64,000 nucleotides of DNA from Miltoncostaea sp963703045 (GTDB lineage Bacteria > Actinomycetota > Thermoleophilia > Miltoncostaeales > Miltoncostaeaceae). Shown one piece after another: positions 51,793 through 60,822 of the stretch. Made by a program: the position numbers and the translations under genes. Each line of letters starts with the position of its first letter. Position 1 is the first letter of the stretch. A model generated the notes under the pieces. The model worked only from the letters and a program-made list of their open reading frames with translations. It had not been told where the DNA came from and searched no databases. The stretch is from the NCBI GenBank assembly GCA_963703045.1, contig OY969782.1, forward strand, positions 744,001-808,000, in the 5' to 3' direction.

Positions 51793-52910
51793 CGCAGGTC
51801 CCTCCGCAGGGCGAGCACCCGGGCGACCGCCGCCTCGGCCTCGGCGCGCGGCAGCGTGCCCCGCCGGATCTCGCGCGCCAGGGCGGACGCCGCCGTGACG
51901 CCCGGCGCGTAGCCGGTGTGGATGAGCAGGTCGGACCCCGCCGCCGCGGCGCGCACGGCGACCGTGCCCGGCCCGCCCACCGGGTCGAGCGCGGGGGTGT
52001 CGAGCGCGTCGGTGACCGTGACGCCCTCGAAGCCGAGCTCGCCGCGCAGCAGCCCGGTGGAGATCGTGCGCGACAGCGCGGCGGGCCGGCCCGGATCGAG
52101 CGCCGGGTAGATCGCGGTGCCGAGCATCACGAGCGGCACGTCGTGGGCCACCATCGCCCGGAACGGGAGCAGATCGACGCGGCGCAGCTGCGCGTCGGAC
52201 AGGCGGATGCGCACCGGGGCGACGTCGGTGCTGACCGTCGCGGCCCCGATGCCGGGGAAGTGCTTGGCGGCGGCGGCCACGCCCGCGTCGCGCAACCCCG
52301 CCGCGAAGCTGACGCCCACGCCGGCCACCCGCCCGGGCGAGCGGCCGAAGATGCGCCCGTCGCGCGCCAGCGCGGAGCCGGGCCGCGCGACGTCCACGAC
52401 CGGGGCCAGATCGACGTTGACGCCCACCCCGGCGAGCAGACGCCCGGTGGCGCGCCCGGTGGCGCGGGCGGCACGCGGACCGGCGGCGCCGATCTGCGCG
52501 GCCGTGCGCGCCGGGGGGCCGGCGAGGCGCCGCACGCGTCCCCCCTCCTGGTCGATCATGACGAGCAGCGGCTCGTCCACGGCATCCGGTCGCGGGATCG
52601 CCTGCAGGCGCGCGATCAGCGCCCGCGCCGCCTCCCGCGTGGGCACGTTCGACCCGAGCAGGATGACGGCGCCGACCTCGCCGCGCCGGATGCGGCGCAC
52701 CAGGCCGGCGGAGGGGCGCGTGCCCGGGAAGCCGACGACCATCCGCTGCCCGGCGAGCTGCGCCGGCGACAGCGACGACAGCTCGCCCGGCGCCGCGGCG
52801 GGTGCTCCCGCCGCGGCGCCGGTCAGCGCGAGCGCGACCAGGCTCCCGACGAGGCCGAGGGTCAGTCCCCGCCCCGCTCGTCGAAGTCGAGCGAGGCCGA
52901 GTTGATGCAG
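51789..52910 (-). CDS. family 3 glycoside hydrolase (NagZ-like), exported
   Basis: About 373 residues. The GH3 core reads VVGFPGTRPS, AVILLGSNVPTREAARALIA, VMIDQEGGRVRRL, VNVDLAPVVDVARPG, AAAKHFPGIGAATVSTDV and FEGVTVTDALDTPALD, the last holding the nucleophile Asp. The Asp-x-His loop of classical NagZ is absent, so the acid/base may differ. It should cleave beta-N-acetylglucosamine-type bonds in peptidoglycan outside the cell. No ATG, GTG or TTG gives a sensible N-terminus. CTG 52910 gives a good signal peptide (RLRRAGRGLTLGLVGSL); CTG 52865 overlaps the msrB stop as CTGA. Confidence 0.82.
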   Translation of the reverse strand: MHQLGLARLRRAGRGLTLGLVGSLVALALTGAAAGAPAAAPGELSSLSPAQLAGQRMVVGFPGTRPSAGLVRRIRRGEVGAVILLGSNVPTREAARALIARLQAIPRPDAVDEPLLVMIDQEGGRVRRLAGPPARTAAQIGAAGPRAARATGRATGRLLAGVGVNVDLAPVVDVARPGSALARDGRIFGRSPGRVAGVGVSFAAGLRDAGVAAAAKHFPGIGAATVSTDVAPVRIRLSDAQLRRVDLLPFRAMVAHDVPLVMLGTAIYPALDPGRPAALSRTISTGLLRGELGFEGVTVTDALDTPALDPVGGPGTVAVRAAAAGSDLLIHTGYAPGVTAASALAREIRRGTLPRAEAEAAVARVLALRRDLR

Positions 52911-53266
52911 TAGCGCAGCCCCGTCGGAGCCGGCCCGTCCGGGAACACGTGCCCCAGGTGGGCACCGCAGCTCGAGCAGACCGCCTCGACGCGCACCATC
53001 CCGTGGCTGCGGTCCTCCCGGCCCTCGACCTTGGTCGCGTCGGCCGGCTGGAAGAAGCTCGGCCACCCCGTGCCCGACTCGAACTTGGTCTGGGCGTCGA
53101 AGAGCGGCTCGCCACAGCACACGCACGTGTACACGCCGTCCTCGTGGTGGTCCCAGAACTCACCCGTGAACGGACGCTCGGTCGCCCCGGTGCGGGTGAC
53201 GGCGTACTGCTCGGGAGAGAGGCGCTCGCGCCACTGCGCGTCGCGCGGGTCCTGGTCGTCGGCCAT
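52862..53266 (-). CDS. msrB: methionine-R-sulfoxide reductase B
   Basis: 134 residues. RLSPEQYAVTRTGATERPF, zinc Cys pairs CVCC and CSSC, GTGWPSFFQPAD and the catalytic RYCINSASL are all present. It repairs methionine-R-sulfoxide using thioredoxin and has no signal peptide, so it is cytoplasmic. It heads the msrB-nagZ-moeA unit, whose junctions overlap. Confidence 0.96.
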   Translation of the reverse strand: MADDQDPRDAQWRERLSPEQYAVTRTGATERPFTGEFWDHHEDGVYTCVCCGEPLFDAQTKFESGTGWPSFFQPADATKVEGREDRSHGMVRVEAVCSSCGAHLGHVFPDGPAPTGLRYCINSASLDFDERGGD

Positions 53267-53374
53267 ATCGCCTCCAGCGGTCGTCGCGGAATGTCCACAC
53301 CAAATGTCGCACAGGTCGGGTCTCGCGCGACCTCGGAGGTGAAGGGCGCGGTCCGGGCGGCCGAGAGACCCCTC

Positions 53375-54484
53375 GTGACGCGTCGCATCCTCCTGCCGGT
53401 CGCCGTCGCCCTGGCCTCCCTCTGGGGGTCCGGGGCGGCGGTGGCAGCGTCACAGCCCCCTCCCCCCTCCCCACCTCCCCCGGTGGCGCCCGTCACGGCC
53501 CCGCCGCCCGCGACCACCGCTCCGGCCGCCCCCGCGGCGCCGGGCGGCGGCCTCGACGCCTGGGCGGTGCCGTCGGCCACGCGCCTGCGCGACGTCTGGC
53601 CGGAGCTCGCCGGCCAGGAGCTCTCGCGCGACGCCACCCGCGCCGACCTCGACCGCGCCCTCGCCATCCTCACCGGCGTGGCCCGCCCGAGCGCGAACCC
53701 CTCGGCTCCGGCGACCGTCTGGTCGGTGAACCTGGGCGTCGTGCGCGCCCTCGGCCTCGAGGCGGAGCTCCGCGGCCTGAAGGCGATCGCGATCGACGGC
53801 GGTCAGCGCCTGCGCATGCCGCGCAGCGCCCCGGCGGAGATCCTCGCCCGCGAGGCGGGCCTCGTCTACAACCGCCCCTCCTCCCAGGACGCCCGCGAGC
53901 GCGGGCGCGGCGAGACCGCGCGCCTGGCCGACGTCGTCTACGCGCTCGACCGCGCCCGCATGATCGGCTCGTGGCAGCGCGCGCGCCTCGCCCGCTTCCG
54001 CAGCGTCGTGCTGCCCGCCATGACCCCGCGGCGCCTCGCCGCCGTGCAGGCCGCCGCATGGCAGATCGGCCAGCCCTATGTCTGGGGGGGCGACTGGCCG
54101 GGGGTGCGATCGCCGTGGGGCGCCCAGGGCCACGGCGGGTTCGACTGCTCGGGCCTGATCTGGTGGTCGTTCAAGGGACGGACGGCCGCGGCGCGCCTGG
54201 CGCTCGGCACGGGGCTGCTCGGCCGCACCGCCGACGCGATGGCCTTCGAGCGCCCCGCTGAGCGGGTGCCCGTCGCGGCGCTGCTGCCCGGCGACCTCGT
54301 CTTCTTCGGCGCGGGCGGCCCGGCGGCCCGGGCCGGCACGATCGGCCACGCCGGCATCGCCGTCGGCAACGGCTGGATGATCCACTCCTCGGGCTCGCGG
54401 TCCGGGGTCTCGCTGAGCCACCTCGACGACTACTGGCCCTCGGCCACGGCGTTCGGGCGCCGCGTCGCGCAGGTCGGCCCCTAG
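53375..54484 (+). CDS. NlpC/P60 peptidoglycan endopeptidase
   Basis: 369 residues from GTG 53375. A signal peptide (RRILLPVAVALASLWGSGAA) and a Pro-rich linker precede a region with WSVNLGVVRALGLEAELRGL, then the NlpC/P60 domain: GGFDCSGLIWWSFKG with nucleophile C258, IGHAGIAVGNGWMIHSS with H325, and VPVAALLPGDLVFFG. It cuts peptide cross-links in the cell wall. Upstream GTG or ATG codons are alternatives. It is divergent from msrB. Confidence 0.88.
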   Translation: MTRRILLPVAVALASLWGSGAAVAASQPPPPSPPPPVAPVTAPPPATTAPAAPAAPGGGLDAWAVPSATRLRDVWPELAGQELSRDATRADLDRALAILTGVARPSANPSAPATVWSVNLGVVRALGLEAELRGLKAIAIDGGQRLRMPRSAPAEILAREAGLVYNRPSSQDARERGRGETARLADVVYALDRARMIGSWQRARLARFRSVVLPAMTPRRLAAVQAAAWQIGQPYVWGGDWPGVRSPWGAQGHGGFDCSGLIWWSFKGRTAAARLALGTGLLGRTADAMAFERPAERVPVAALLPGDLVFFGAGGPAARAGTIGHAGIAVGNGWMIHSSGSRSGVSLSHLDDYWPSATAFGRRVAQVGP

Positions 54485-54498
54485 CGTCCCTCCGACCA

Positions 54499-54514
54499 CC
54501 GGCGCTTTCGCCGG
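54499..54514 (+). terminator. short hairpin after NlpC/P60 gene
   Basis: CCGGCG (54499-54504) and CGCCGG (54509-54514) form a 6-bp stem with a CTTT loop, 14 bases after the stop. Confidence 0.4.
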
Positions 54515-54565
54515 GGCCGCCCGCCGGGAGAGAATCGGCGACGTGGTCGTCGGCGAGGAGGCGGC

Positions 54566-55681
54566 ATGACCGAGGTGCGGGTGCTGGTGGGGACGCGCAA
54601 GGGCGCGTTCGTCCTGAGATCAGACGGCGCCCGTCGGGACTGGCGGATCGAGGGTCCGCACTTCGCGGGCTGGCAGGTGATGCACGTGACCGGCTCGCCG
54701 GCCGACCCCGACCGGATCTGGGCGGCCCAGTGGACCGACTGGCACGGCCAGGTGGTGCAGCGCTCGGACGACGGCGGGCTCACCTGGACCCCCGTCGGCA
54801 ACCGGTTCGCGTACACGGGCGAGACGGGCACGCACCGCTGGTACGACGACACCCCCCACCCGTGGGAGTTCTCCCGCGTCTGGCACATCGAGCCCTCGCC
54901 GAGCGACCCCGACCGCCTGTTCGCGGGGGTCGAGGACGCCGGCCTCTTCCGCTCGGACGACGCCGGAGCCACCTGGAACGAGGTGCCGGGCGTGCGCACC
55001 CACCGCACCGCCGAGGGCTGGCACCCCGGGGCCGGTGGGATGTGCCTGCACACCGTCCTCATCGATCCGGCCGACGAGCGGCGCATGTGGGTCGCGATCT
55101 CGGCGGCCGGCGTGCTGCGCACCGAGGACGAGGGCGCCAGCTGGCGCCTCGCGACGGGTGGCCTGCGCTCCGACTTCCTGCCCGATCCGGAGGTCTCGGT
55201 CGGTCACTGCGTGCACCGCCTCGCCATGCACCCCTCGCGGCCGGACACGCTGTTCATGCAGAAGCACTGGGACGTCTGCCGCAGCGACGACGGCGGCGAG
55301 CACTGGACCGAGGTCAGCGGCGACCTGCCGTCCGACTTCGGCTTCCCGGTCGCCGTGCACGCGCACGAGCCGGACACGGTGTACGTGGTGCCGATCACGA
55401 GCGACGCGCTGCACTACCCGCCCGACGGCCGGCTGCGCGTGGCCCGCAGCCGCTCCGGCGGCGGCGAGTGGGAGCTGCTGACCCGCGGGCTGCCGCAGCG
55501 CGACTGCTACGTCAACGTGCTCCGCGACGCGATGGCGGTCGACGACCTCGACGACTGCGGCGTCTACTTCGGCACCACCGGCGGGCAGGTGTACGCGTCG
55601 CCGGACGGGGGCGACACCTGGACGGCGATCGCCGAGCACCTGCCCTCGGTGCTGTCGGTCGAGGTGCAGGCGGTCGCGTGA
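54566..55681 (+). CDS. BNR-repeat (sialidase-like) propeller protein
   Basis: 371 residues with no signal peptide, so it is cytoplasmic, unlike true sialidases. Asp-box (BNR) repeats: SDDGGLTWTPV, SDDAGATWNEV, TEDEGASWRLA, SDDGGEHWTEV, and SPDGGDTWTAI. HRWYDDTPHPWEFSRVWHIE and MQKHWDVCR are further conserved-looking segments. It is coupled by GTGA to a small MoaD/ThiS-like protein, and the pair recurs in other genomes as far as I recall. The function is unknown. Confidence 0.85.
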   Translation: MTEVRVLVGTRKGAFVLRSDGARRDWRIEGPHFAGWQVMHVTGSPADPDRIWAAQWTDWHGQVVQRSDDGGLTWTPVGNRFAYTGETGTHRWYDDTPHPWEFSRVWHIEPSPSDPDRLFAGVEDAGLFRSDDAGATWNEVPGVRTHRTAEGWHPGAGGMCLHTVLIDPADERRMWVAISAAGVLRTEDEGASWRLATGGLRSDFLPDPEVSVGHCVHRLAMHPSRPDTLFMQKHWDVCRSDDGGEHWTEVSGDLPSDFGFPVAVHAHEPDTVYVVPITSDALHYPPDGRLRVARSRSGGGEWELLTRGLPQRDCYVNVLRDAMAVDDLDDCGVYFGTTGGQVYASPDGGDTWTAIAEHLPSVLSVEVQAVA

Positions 55682-55980
55682 GGACGGTGCGCGTGGCCCT
55701 GCCGGCGCACCTGCGCACGCTCGCGGGCGTGGGGGCCGAGGTGCGGGTGCGGGTGCCCGACGCGCCGACGATCCGCGACGCGCTCGAGGCCCTCGAGGCG
55801 GCGCACCCGGGCCTCGCGGGGACCGTCCGCGACCCCCTCTCGGGCGCGCGCCGCGCCCACCTGCGCTTCGCGGCCGACGGCGTCAACCTGACCCACGCGC
55901 CCCTCGACGCGCCGCTGCCCGCCGCGGTCGCGCACGGCCGGGCGCCCCTGCGGGTGGTCGGGGCCATCTCGGGAGGCTGA
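55678..55980 (+). CDS. MoaD/ThiS-like small protein ending in Gly-Gly
   Basis: 100 residues from GTG 55678, overlapping the upstream stop. The beta-grasp pattern of MoaD/ThiS is clear: VRVALPAHLRTLAGVGAEVR, APTIRDALEALEAAHPGL, GAISGG at the very C-terminus. Proteins of this fold carry sulfur as a C-terminal thiocarboxylate or are conjugated to targets. No adenylating (MoeB/ThiF) enzyme is next to it. Its partner is the BNR propeller. Confidence 0.85.
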   Translation: MRTVRVALPAHLRTLAGVGAEVRVRVPDAPTIRDALEALEAAHPGLAGTVRDPLSGARRAHLRFAADGVNLTHAPLDAPLPAAVAHGRAPLRVVGAISGG

Positions 55981-55991
55981 GGGCGCCGGAC

Positions 55992-55997
55992 TAGACT
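55992..55997 (+). promoter_or_regulatory. -10 box candidate (TAGACT)
   Basis: TAGACT 43 bases before ATG 56041. It gives a short leader with a GGCGGGG ribosome site. Confidence 0.35.
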
Positions 55998-56040
55998 CCG
56001 GCGCGTCGATGGCACCGGCGACCGAGAACCGGGCGGGGTG

Positions 56041-57345
56041 ATGGAGGCCGACGCGGCGGGCATCGCCGTCCTCCTCGGCCTGCTCGCGCTCTACTCGGCC
56101 TCGGCGGGCCGGCTCGACCGGCTCTCGGTCACGGGGGCGATGGCCTTCACGGCCGTCGGGCTGGTGCTCGGCGCCGAGGTGCTCGACGTGCTGCCGCTGG
56201 AGGTCGGCACCGAGACCACCAAGCTGCTGACCGAGGTGACCCTCGCGATCCTGCTGTTCTCCGACGCGGCGACCGTCAACGCGCGGGCGGCGCGGGAGGA
56301 CGTCGGCCTGGTGGGCCGGATGCTGGGCGGCGGCCTGCCGCTGGCGATCGTGGGGGGCGCCCTCCTGGGCTGGGCGCTCATCCCGGACCTCGGCCTGGCG
56401 GGGGCGGCCCTGCTGGCCGCGGTCGTCGCACCGACCGACGCCGCCCTCGGCCTCGCCGTGTTCACCAACAAGGCCGTCCCGGCACGGGTGCGGCGGGTGC
56501 TCAACGTCGAGAGCGGCGTCAACGACGGGCTGGCCGCGCCCGTCGTCGCCTTCTTCATCGCCGTGGTCGCGGCCGAGGAGATCTCGGGCTCGGCGGCGGT
56601 GACCGACGCCCTGGTCGAGATCGCCCTCGGCGTGGGCGTGGGGATCGCGGTGGGGGCGCTCGGCGCGCTCATGCTGCTGGCCGGACGGCGTCACGGCGCC
56701 ACGACGGTCGAGTCGGAGGACATCGGCGTGCTCGTGCTCGCCGTGCTCGCCTACGCCGCCGCCCTGGCGGTGTCGGGCAACGGGTTCGTCGCCGCCTTCG
56801 TCGGCGGTCTCGCGCTGAGCGCGGTCGGCCGGGAGCGGCTCTGCATGCGGCTGGAGGTCTCCGAGTCGGTCGCGGTCGTGCTCAGCCTGATCGTGTGGAC
56901 CATCTTCGGGGCCGTCCTGGTGGGGCCGGTGCTCGCGGATGGCGTCGAGTGGCGGCAGATCGCCTACGCCCTCCTCAGCCTCGGCGTCATCCGCATGGCC
57001 GCGGTGGCGCTCGCACTCGCCGGCAGCGGCACCCGGGCGGCGACGAAGGGGTTCATGGGCTGGTTCGGACCCCGCGGCCTGGCGTCGGTGGTCTTCGCGC
57101 TCCTGGTGGTGATCGAGCTGGAGGACGCCGCGCCCGGCATCGCCGGGGAGGTGACGGCCACCGCCACGTGGACGATCCTGCTGAGCGTGCTGCTGCACGG
57201 CATGAGCGCCCGCCCCCTCGGGCGCCGCTACGGCGCCTGGGTCGCGACGCTCCCCGAGGAGGCGCGCGAGCGCACCCCCGCCGACGAGCCGCGGGGGCGG
57301 CGTCGCGGGATGGTGCACGGGGGCGACCCCACGACGCCCGGCTGA
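56041..57345 (+). CDS. cation:proton antiporter (CPA1 family)
   Basis: 434 residues, about 12 membrane helices. LLTEVTLAILLFSDAATVNA and VVAPTDAALGLAVFTN are the CPA1 ion-site region, with LNVESGVNDGLAAPVVAFFI containing the conserved ND pair, and MGWFGPRGLASVVFALLVV near the end. It exchanges Na+ or K+ for H+. ATG 56041 was chosen; GTG 56038 is just before it. It converges on the acetolactate-synthase-like gene with 10 bases between the stops. Confidence 0.9.
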   Translation: MEADAAGIAVLLGLLALYSASAGRLDRLSVTGAMAFTAVGLVLGAEVLDVLPLEVGTETTKLLTEVTLAILLFSDAATVNARAAREDVGLVGRMLGGGLPLAIVGGALLGWALIPDLGLAGAALLAAVVAPTDAALGLAVFTNKAVPARVRRVLNVESGVNDGLAAPVVAFFIAVVAAEEISGSAAVTDALVEIALGVGVGIAVGALGALMLLAGRRHGATTVESEDIGVLVLAVLAYAAALAVSGNGFVAAFVGGLALSAVGRERLCMRLEVSESVAVVLSLIVWTIFGAVLVGPVLADGVEWRQIAYALLSLGVIRMAAVALALAGSGTRAATKGFMGWFGPRGLASVVFALLVVIELEDAAPGIAGEVTATATWTILLSVLLHGMSARPLGRRYGAWVATLPEEARERTPADEPRGRRRGMVHGGDPTTPG

Positions 57346-57355
57346 GCGCTCGCCG

Positions 57356-58990
57356 TCAGGCGCTCAGCGTCGGCTCCCCCAGGTTGGCGAGCCGGGCGTT
57401 GTGGCGGTAGTCGATCGGGACGGTGATCAGGGCCGGACCGCCCTCGGCGAAGGCCGACTCGAGCGACGTGCGCAGGGCCGCCCCGTCGGTGGCCTCGCGG
57501 TGGCTCCAGCCGAAGGCGCGGGCGAGGTCGGACCACTCCGGGTTGCCGAAGTGGATCGCGTGCGTGCGCCCGAAGCGGCGCTCCTGCTTCCAGCCGATCA
57601 CGCCGTAGGCACCGTCCACCCAGACGACGACCACCACCGGCAGGCCCAGCCGGGTCGCGGTCTCCATCTCCTGCACGTTCATCATGAAGCCGCCGTCGCC
57701 CGAGACCGTGACCACCCGGCGGTCGGGCATCGCGAGGGTGGCGGCGATGGCACCCGGCAGCCCGATGCCCATGGTCGCGAAGCCGTTGGAGATGATGATC
57801 GTGTTGGGCTCGTAGGCCGGGAACAGCCGCCCGAGCCAGAGCTTGTGGGCGCCGACGTCCGAGATGAGGATGTCGTCGGGGGCCATCGCGGCGCGGATCG
57901 CCGAGATCGCGGCCTGCGGGCTCACCACGCCGGGGCGCTCGGCCGACGCCCCGAGCTCGGTCGTGACGGCGACCCGCAGCCGCGTGGCGTACGGCGGCTC
58001 GTCGCCGGCCGGCAGCTCGGCCTGGAGCGCGCGCAGCGTGTCGGCGATGCCGGCGACGATCTCGACCTCGGGGATGTAGTGCCCGTCGACCTCGGCCGGC
58101 CGGGCATCGACGTGCACGATGCGCTTGCGCCTGTCGGGGTTCCAGGCGGCCGGCCCGAACTCGACCAGGTCGTAGCCGACGCAGATGACGACGTCGGCCT
58201 CGTCGAGCCCGGCGGTCATGCTGTCGCGCGCCTGCAGGCCCACGGCCGGCAGCGAGAGCAGCGACCGGTCGTCGAGCGCCCCCTTGCCCATGAAGGTGGG
58301 CGAGGCGGGGATGCCCGAGTGCGCGCAGAACGCCCGCAGCGCCGGCGCGGCCCCGGTGCGGATGACGCCGTTGCCGGTCAGCACGATCGGCCGGCGGGCC
58401 GAGCGGATGAGCTCGGCGGCCTGCCGCACCGCCGCGTCGTCGGGCAGGCTCGGCGCCGGCCCCGAGAGCTCGAGGGGGCGCATGCGCGACGGCAGCTCGG
58501 CGGCCGCGATCGTCTCGGACAGCTCGAGATGGGTCGGTCCGGGGCGCTCGGCCTGAGCCAGCTTGAACGCCTTGCGGACCACCTCGGGCACGGTCTCGGG
58601 ACGCTCGATGCGAGCGTTCCACTTGGTGACCGGGCGCAGCATGTCGACCACGTCGACGTACTGGTGGCTCTCCTTGTGCACCAGATCGAGCCGGACCTGG
58701 CCGGTGATGGCCACCATCGGGGCGTAGTCGAGGTAGGCGTCGCCGATGCCGGTGATGAGGTTGGTCGCCCCCGGACCGAGCGTGCCGAGGCAGGTCCCGG
58801 CGCGGCCGGTGAGCCGGCCGTGCACGTCGGCCATGAACGCGGCGCCCTGCTCGTGGCGCACGATGACGATCTCGATCGACGACCGGCTGAGCTGGTCGAC
58901 GATCTCCAGTGTCTCCTCGCCCGGGATCGCGAAGATCCGCTCGACGCCCTCCGCCTCGAGGCATCGCACCATCAGCTCGGCCGCCTGCAC
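57356..58990 (-). CDS. acetolactate-synthase-like ThDP enzyme
   Basis: 544 residues. VERIFAIPGEETLEIVDQL and VRHEQGAAFMADVHGRLTGR (ThDP-activating Glu) open the Pyr domain; TVSGDGGFMMNVQEMETATR with VWVDGAYGVIGWKQ forms the ThDP-binding motif. The length and VTKWNARIERPETVPEVVRK match acetolactate synthase large subunits. No small regulatory subunit is nearby, and the divergent partner is an aldehyde dehydrogenase, so a catabolic or related ThDP role is possible. The biosynthetic ilvBN unit may lie elsewhere. Confidence 0.87.
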   Translation of the reverse strand: MQAAELMVRCLEAEGVERIFAIPGEETLEIVDQLSRSSIEIVIVRHEQGAAFMADVHGRLTGRAGTCLGTLGPGATNLITGIGDAYLDYAPMVAITGQVRLDLVHKESHQYVDVVDMLRPVTKWNARIERPETVPEVVRKAFKLAQAERPGPTHLELSETIAAAELPSRMRPLELSGPAPSLPDDAAVRQAAELIRSARRPIVLTGNGVIRTGAAPALRAFCAHSGIPASPTFMGKGALDDRSLLSLPAVGLQARDSMTAGLDEADVVICVGYDLVEFGPAAWNPDRRKRIVHVDARPAEVDGHYIPEVEIVAGIADTLRALQAELPAGDEPPYATRLRVAVTTELGASAERPGVVSPQAAISAIRAAMAPDDILISDVGAHKLWLGRLFPAYEPNTIIISNGFATMGIGLPGAIAATLAMPDRRVVTVSGDGGFMMNVQEMETATRLGLPVVVVVWVDGAYGVIGWKQERRFGRTHAIHFGNPEWSDLARAFGWSHREATDGAALRTSLESAFAEGGPALITVPIDYRHNARLANLGEPTLSA

Positions 58991-59084
58991 GGACGCTCTC
59001 CCAGGTTGCGTGCGTTCGGGTCAGGCTACCCGCGGGGATATCCTGCGCAACGTCCGGCCACAACAGGAACGGGGTTGACGCACT

Positions 59085-60533
59085 ATGGCGATCCACAGCC
59101 CGGCACTCGACCCGGCGCAGCCGACCGGGTTGCTGCTCGGCGGCGCGTTCGACGAGCGCAACGACGACCTGGCGGTCCGCAACCCGTACACCGGCGAGAC
59201 GATCGCGACCGTGACGGTCGGCGACGAGGACGACGTGGCGACGGCCGTCGAGGGCGCACTGGCGCACCTGCCGGCGCGGCCGTCGGCCGAGCGGGCCCAG
59301 GTGCTCGACCGCGCCGCGCGGCTCGTGGCGGAGCGCTCCGAGAGCTTCGCCCGCACCATCTGCCTCGAGGCCGGCAAGCCCATGAAGCAGGCGCGCGCCG
59401 AGGCCGCGCGCTGCGTCGACACGCTCACGTTCTCGGCCCTCGAGGCGCGCGGCCTCGCCGGCGAGATGGTGCCGATGGAGGCGAGCACCGCCGGGGCGGG
59501 CAAGATCGCGATGATCCTGCGCGAGCCGATCGGCGTGGTCGGGGCGATCTCGCCCTTCAACTTCCCGCTCAACCTCGTGTGCCACAAGCTCGCGCCGGCG
59601 ATCGCGGCGGGCTGCCCGGTCGTGCTCAAGCCGGCCTCGGCCACCCCCCTGTCGGCGCTGCTGCTCGCCCGCACGCTGGCCGAGGCCGGCCTGCCCGAGG
59701 GCGCCCTGTCGGTCGTGATCGGCGGAGGCGGCACGGTGGGCAACGCGATCGTCGACCACCCCGACGTGCCGATGATCTCGTTCACCGGCTCACCCCCGGT
59801 CGGCTGGGGCATCCGCCAGCGCCAGCCGCGCAAGGAGGTCGCGCTCGAGCTCGGCAACTCGACCCCGGTGATCGTCGAGCCCGACGCCGACCTCGAGACG
59901 GCCGCCGCCAAGCTGGCCGTCTCCGGTTTCACCCACGCCGGCCAGTCGTGCATCTCGGTGCAGCGCGTCTACGTGCACCGCGACGCCCTCGCCCGGTTCC
60001 GCGACCTGTTCATCGCCGCCGTGGAGGATCTGGTGGTGGGCGACCCGATGGACGACGCCACCGACATGGGCCCCGTCATCGACGAGGACAACCGCGATCG
60101 CGTCGCCGAGTGGATCGACGAGGCCCGGCGCTCGGGCGGCGAGGTGCTGACCGGCGGCGAGGTCGTCGACGGGCTGCTGCGACCGACGGTGATCGAGGGG
60201 ATCGACCCGCAGATGAAGGTCTCGTGCGAGGAGGTCTTCGGGCCGGTCGTCGGCATGGCGGCCTACGACACCATCGACGAGGCCATCGACCTCGCCAACT
60301 CGTCGCCGTTCGGCCTGCAGGCGGGCATCTTCACCGCCCGCACCGACGCCGCCATGGCGTGGGCCCGGCGCCTGCACTTCGGCGGGGTGCTCATCAACGA
60401 GACCCCCACCTTCCGCGCCGACCAGATGCCCTACGGCGGCGTGAAGGACAGCGGCAACACGCGTGAGGGGCCGCGCTTCGCGGTGCGCAGCATGACCGAG
60501 CCGAAGCTCGTCGTGCTGCAGATCCCCGGCTGA
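59085..60533 (+). CDS. aldehyde dehydrogenase family protein
   Basis: 482 residues. EPIGVVGAISPFNFPLNLVC, VVLKPASATPLSALLLARTL and SFTGSPPVGWGIRQR bind NAD(P); ALELGNSTPVIVEPDADLE holds the general-base Glu, in a variant of the usual ELGG; FTHAGQSCISVQRVYVHRDA holds the catalytic Cys. EEVFGPVVGMAAYDTIDEAI is typical. The group resembles lactaldehyde, phosphonoacetaldehyde and non-phosphorylating glyceraldehyde-3-phosphate dehydrogenases. It is divergent from the acetolactate-synthase-like gene, which suggests a shared pathway. Confidence 0.92.
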   Translation: MAIHSPALDPAQPTGLLLGGAFDERNDDLAVRNPYTGETIATVTVGDEDDVATAVEGALAHLPARPSAERAQVLDRAARLVAERSESFARTICLEAGKPMKQARAEAARCVDTLTFSALEARGLAGEMVPMEASTAGAGKIAMILREPIGVVGAISPFNFPLNLVCHKLAPAIAAGCPVVLKPASATPLSALLLARTLAEAGLPEGALSVVIGGGGTVGNAIVDHPDVPMISFTGSPPVGWGIRQRQPRKEVALELGNSTPVIVEPDADLETAAAKLAVSGFTHAGQSCISVQRVYVHRDALARFRDLFIAAVEDLVVGDPMDDATDMGPVIDEDNRDRVAEWIDEARRSGGEVLTGGEVVDGLLRPTVIEGIDPQMKVSCEEVFGPVVGMAAYDTIDEAIDLANSSPFGLQAGIFTARTDAAMAWARRLHFGGVLINETPTFRADQMPYGGVKDSGNTREGPRFAVRSMTEPKLVVLQIPG

Positions 60534-60541
60534 GATCGCGC

Positions 60542-60571
60542 GGAGAGGGCGGGGTCCCGCCCGCCCTCTCC
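60542..60571 (+). terminator. 12-bp hairpin after aldehyde dehydrogenase
   Basis: Arms 60542-60553 and 60560-60571 pair perfectly around a 6-base loop, 9 bases after the stop. Confidence 0.65.
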
Positions 60572-60809
60572 GGAGAAACGACGACCGGGTGCCCTCCGGA
60601 CGCCGATCGGAGGCCGCCACGTCGCAGGTCGTGAGACCCGGTCCGCGCGCGCCGTCCCGCACCCTGGTCATCGACGAGGCGGGTGCCCGATCCATCCCCC
60701 CGATGGGGGATCTGGCGGATCGCCCGGGTCCCCGGCGACGAGGATCGGTTGCGAAAGCGGTCGGCGGCGATGCGGGATCCGCCGCCGAGCCGTGGCGCCG
60801 GTGCGGGCG

Positions 60810-60815
60810 TAGAGT
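60810..60815 (+). promoter_or_regulatory. -10 box for leaderless SCO1 (TAGAGT)
   Basis: TAGAGT ends 7 bases before ATG 60823, the same spacing as before thymidine kinase. The preceding 240 bases hold no gene. Confidence 0.45.
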
Positions 60816-60822
60816 CGACCAC

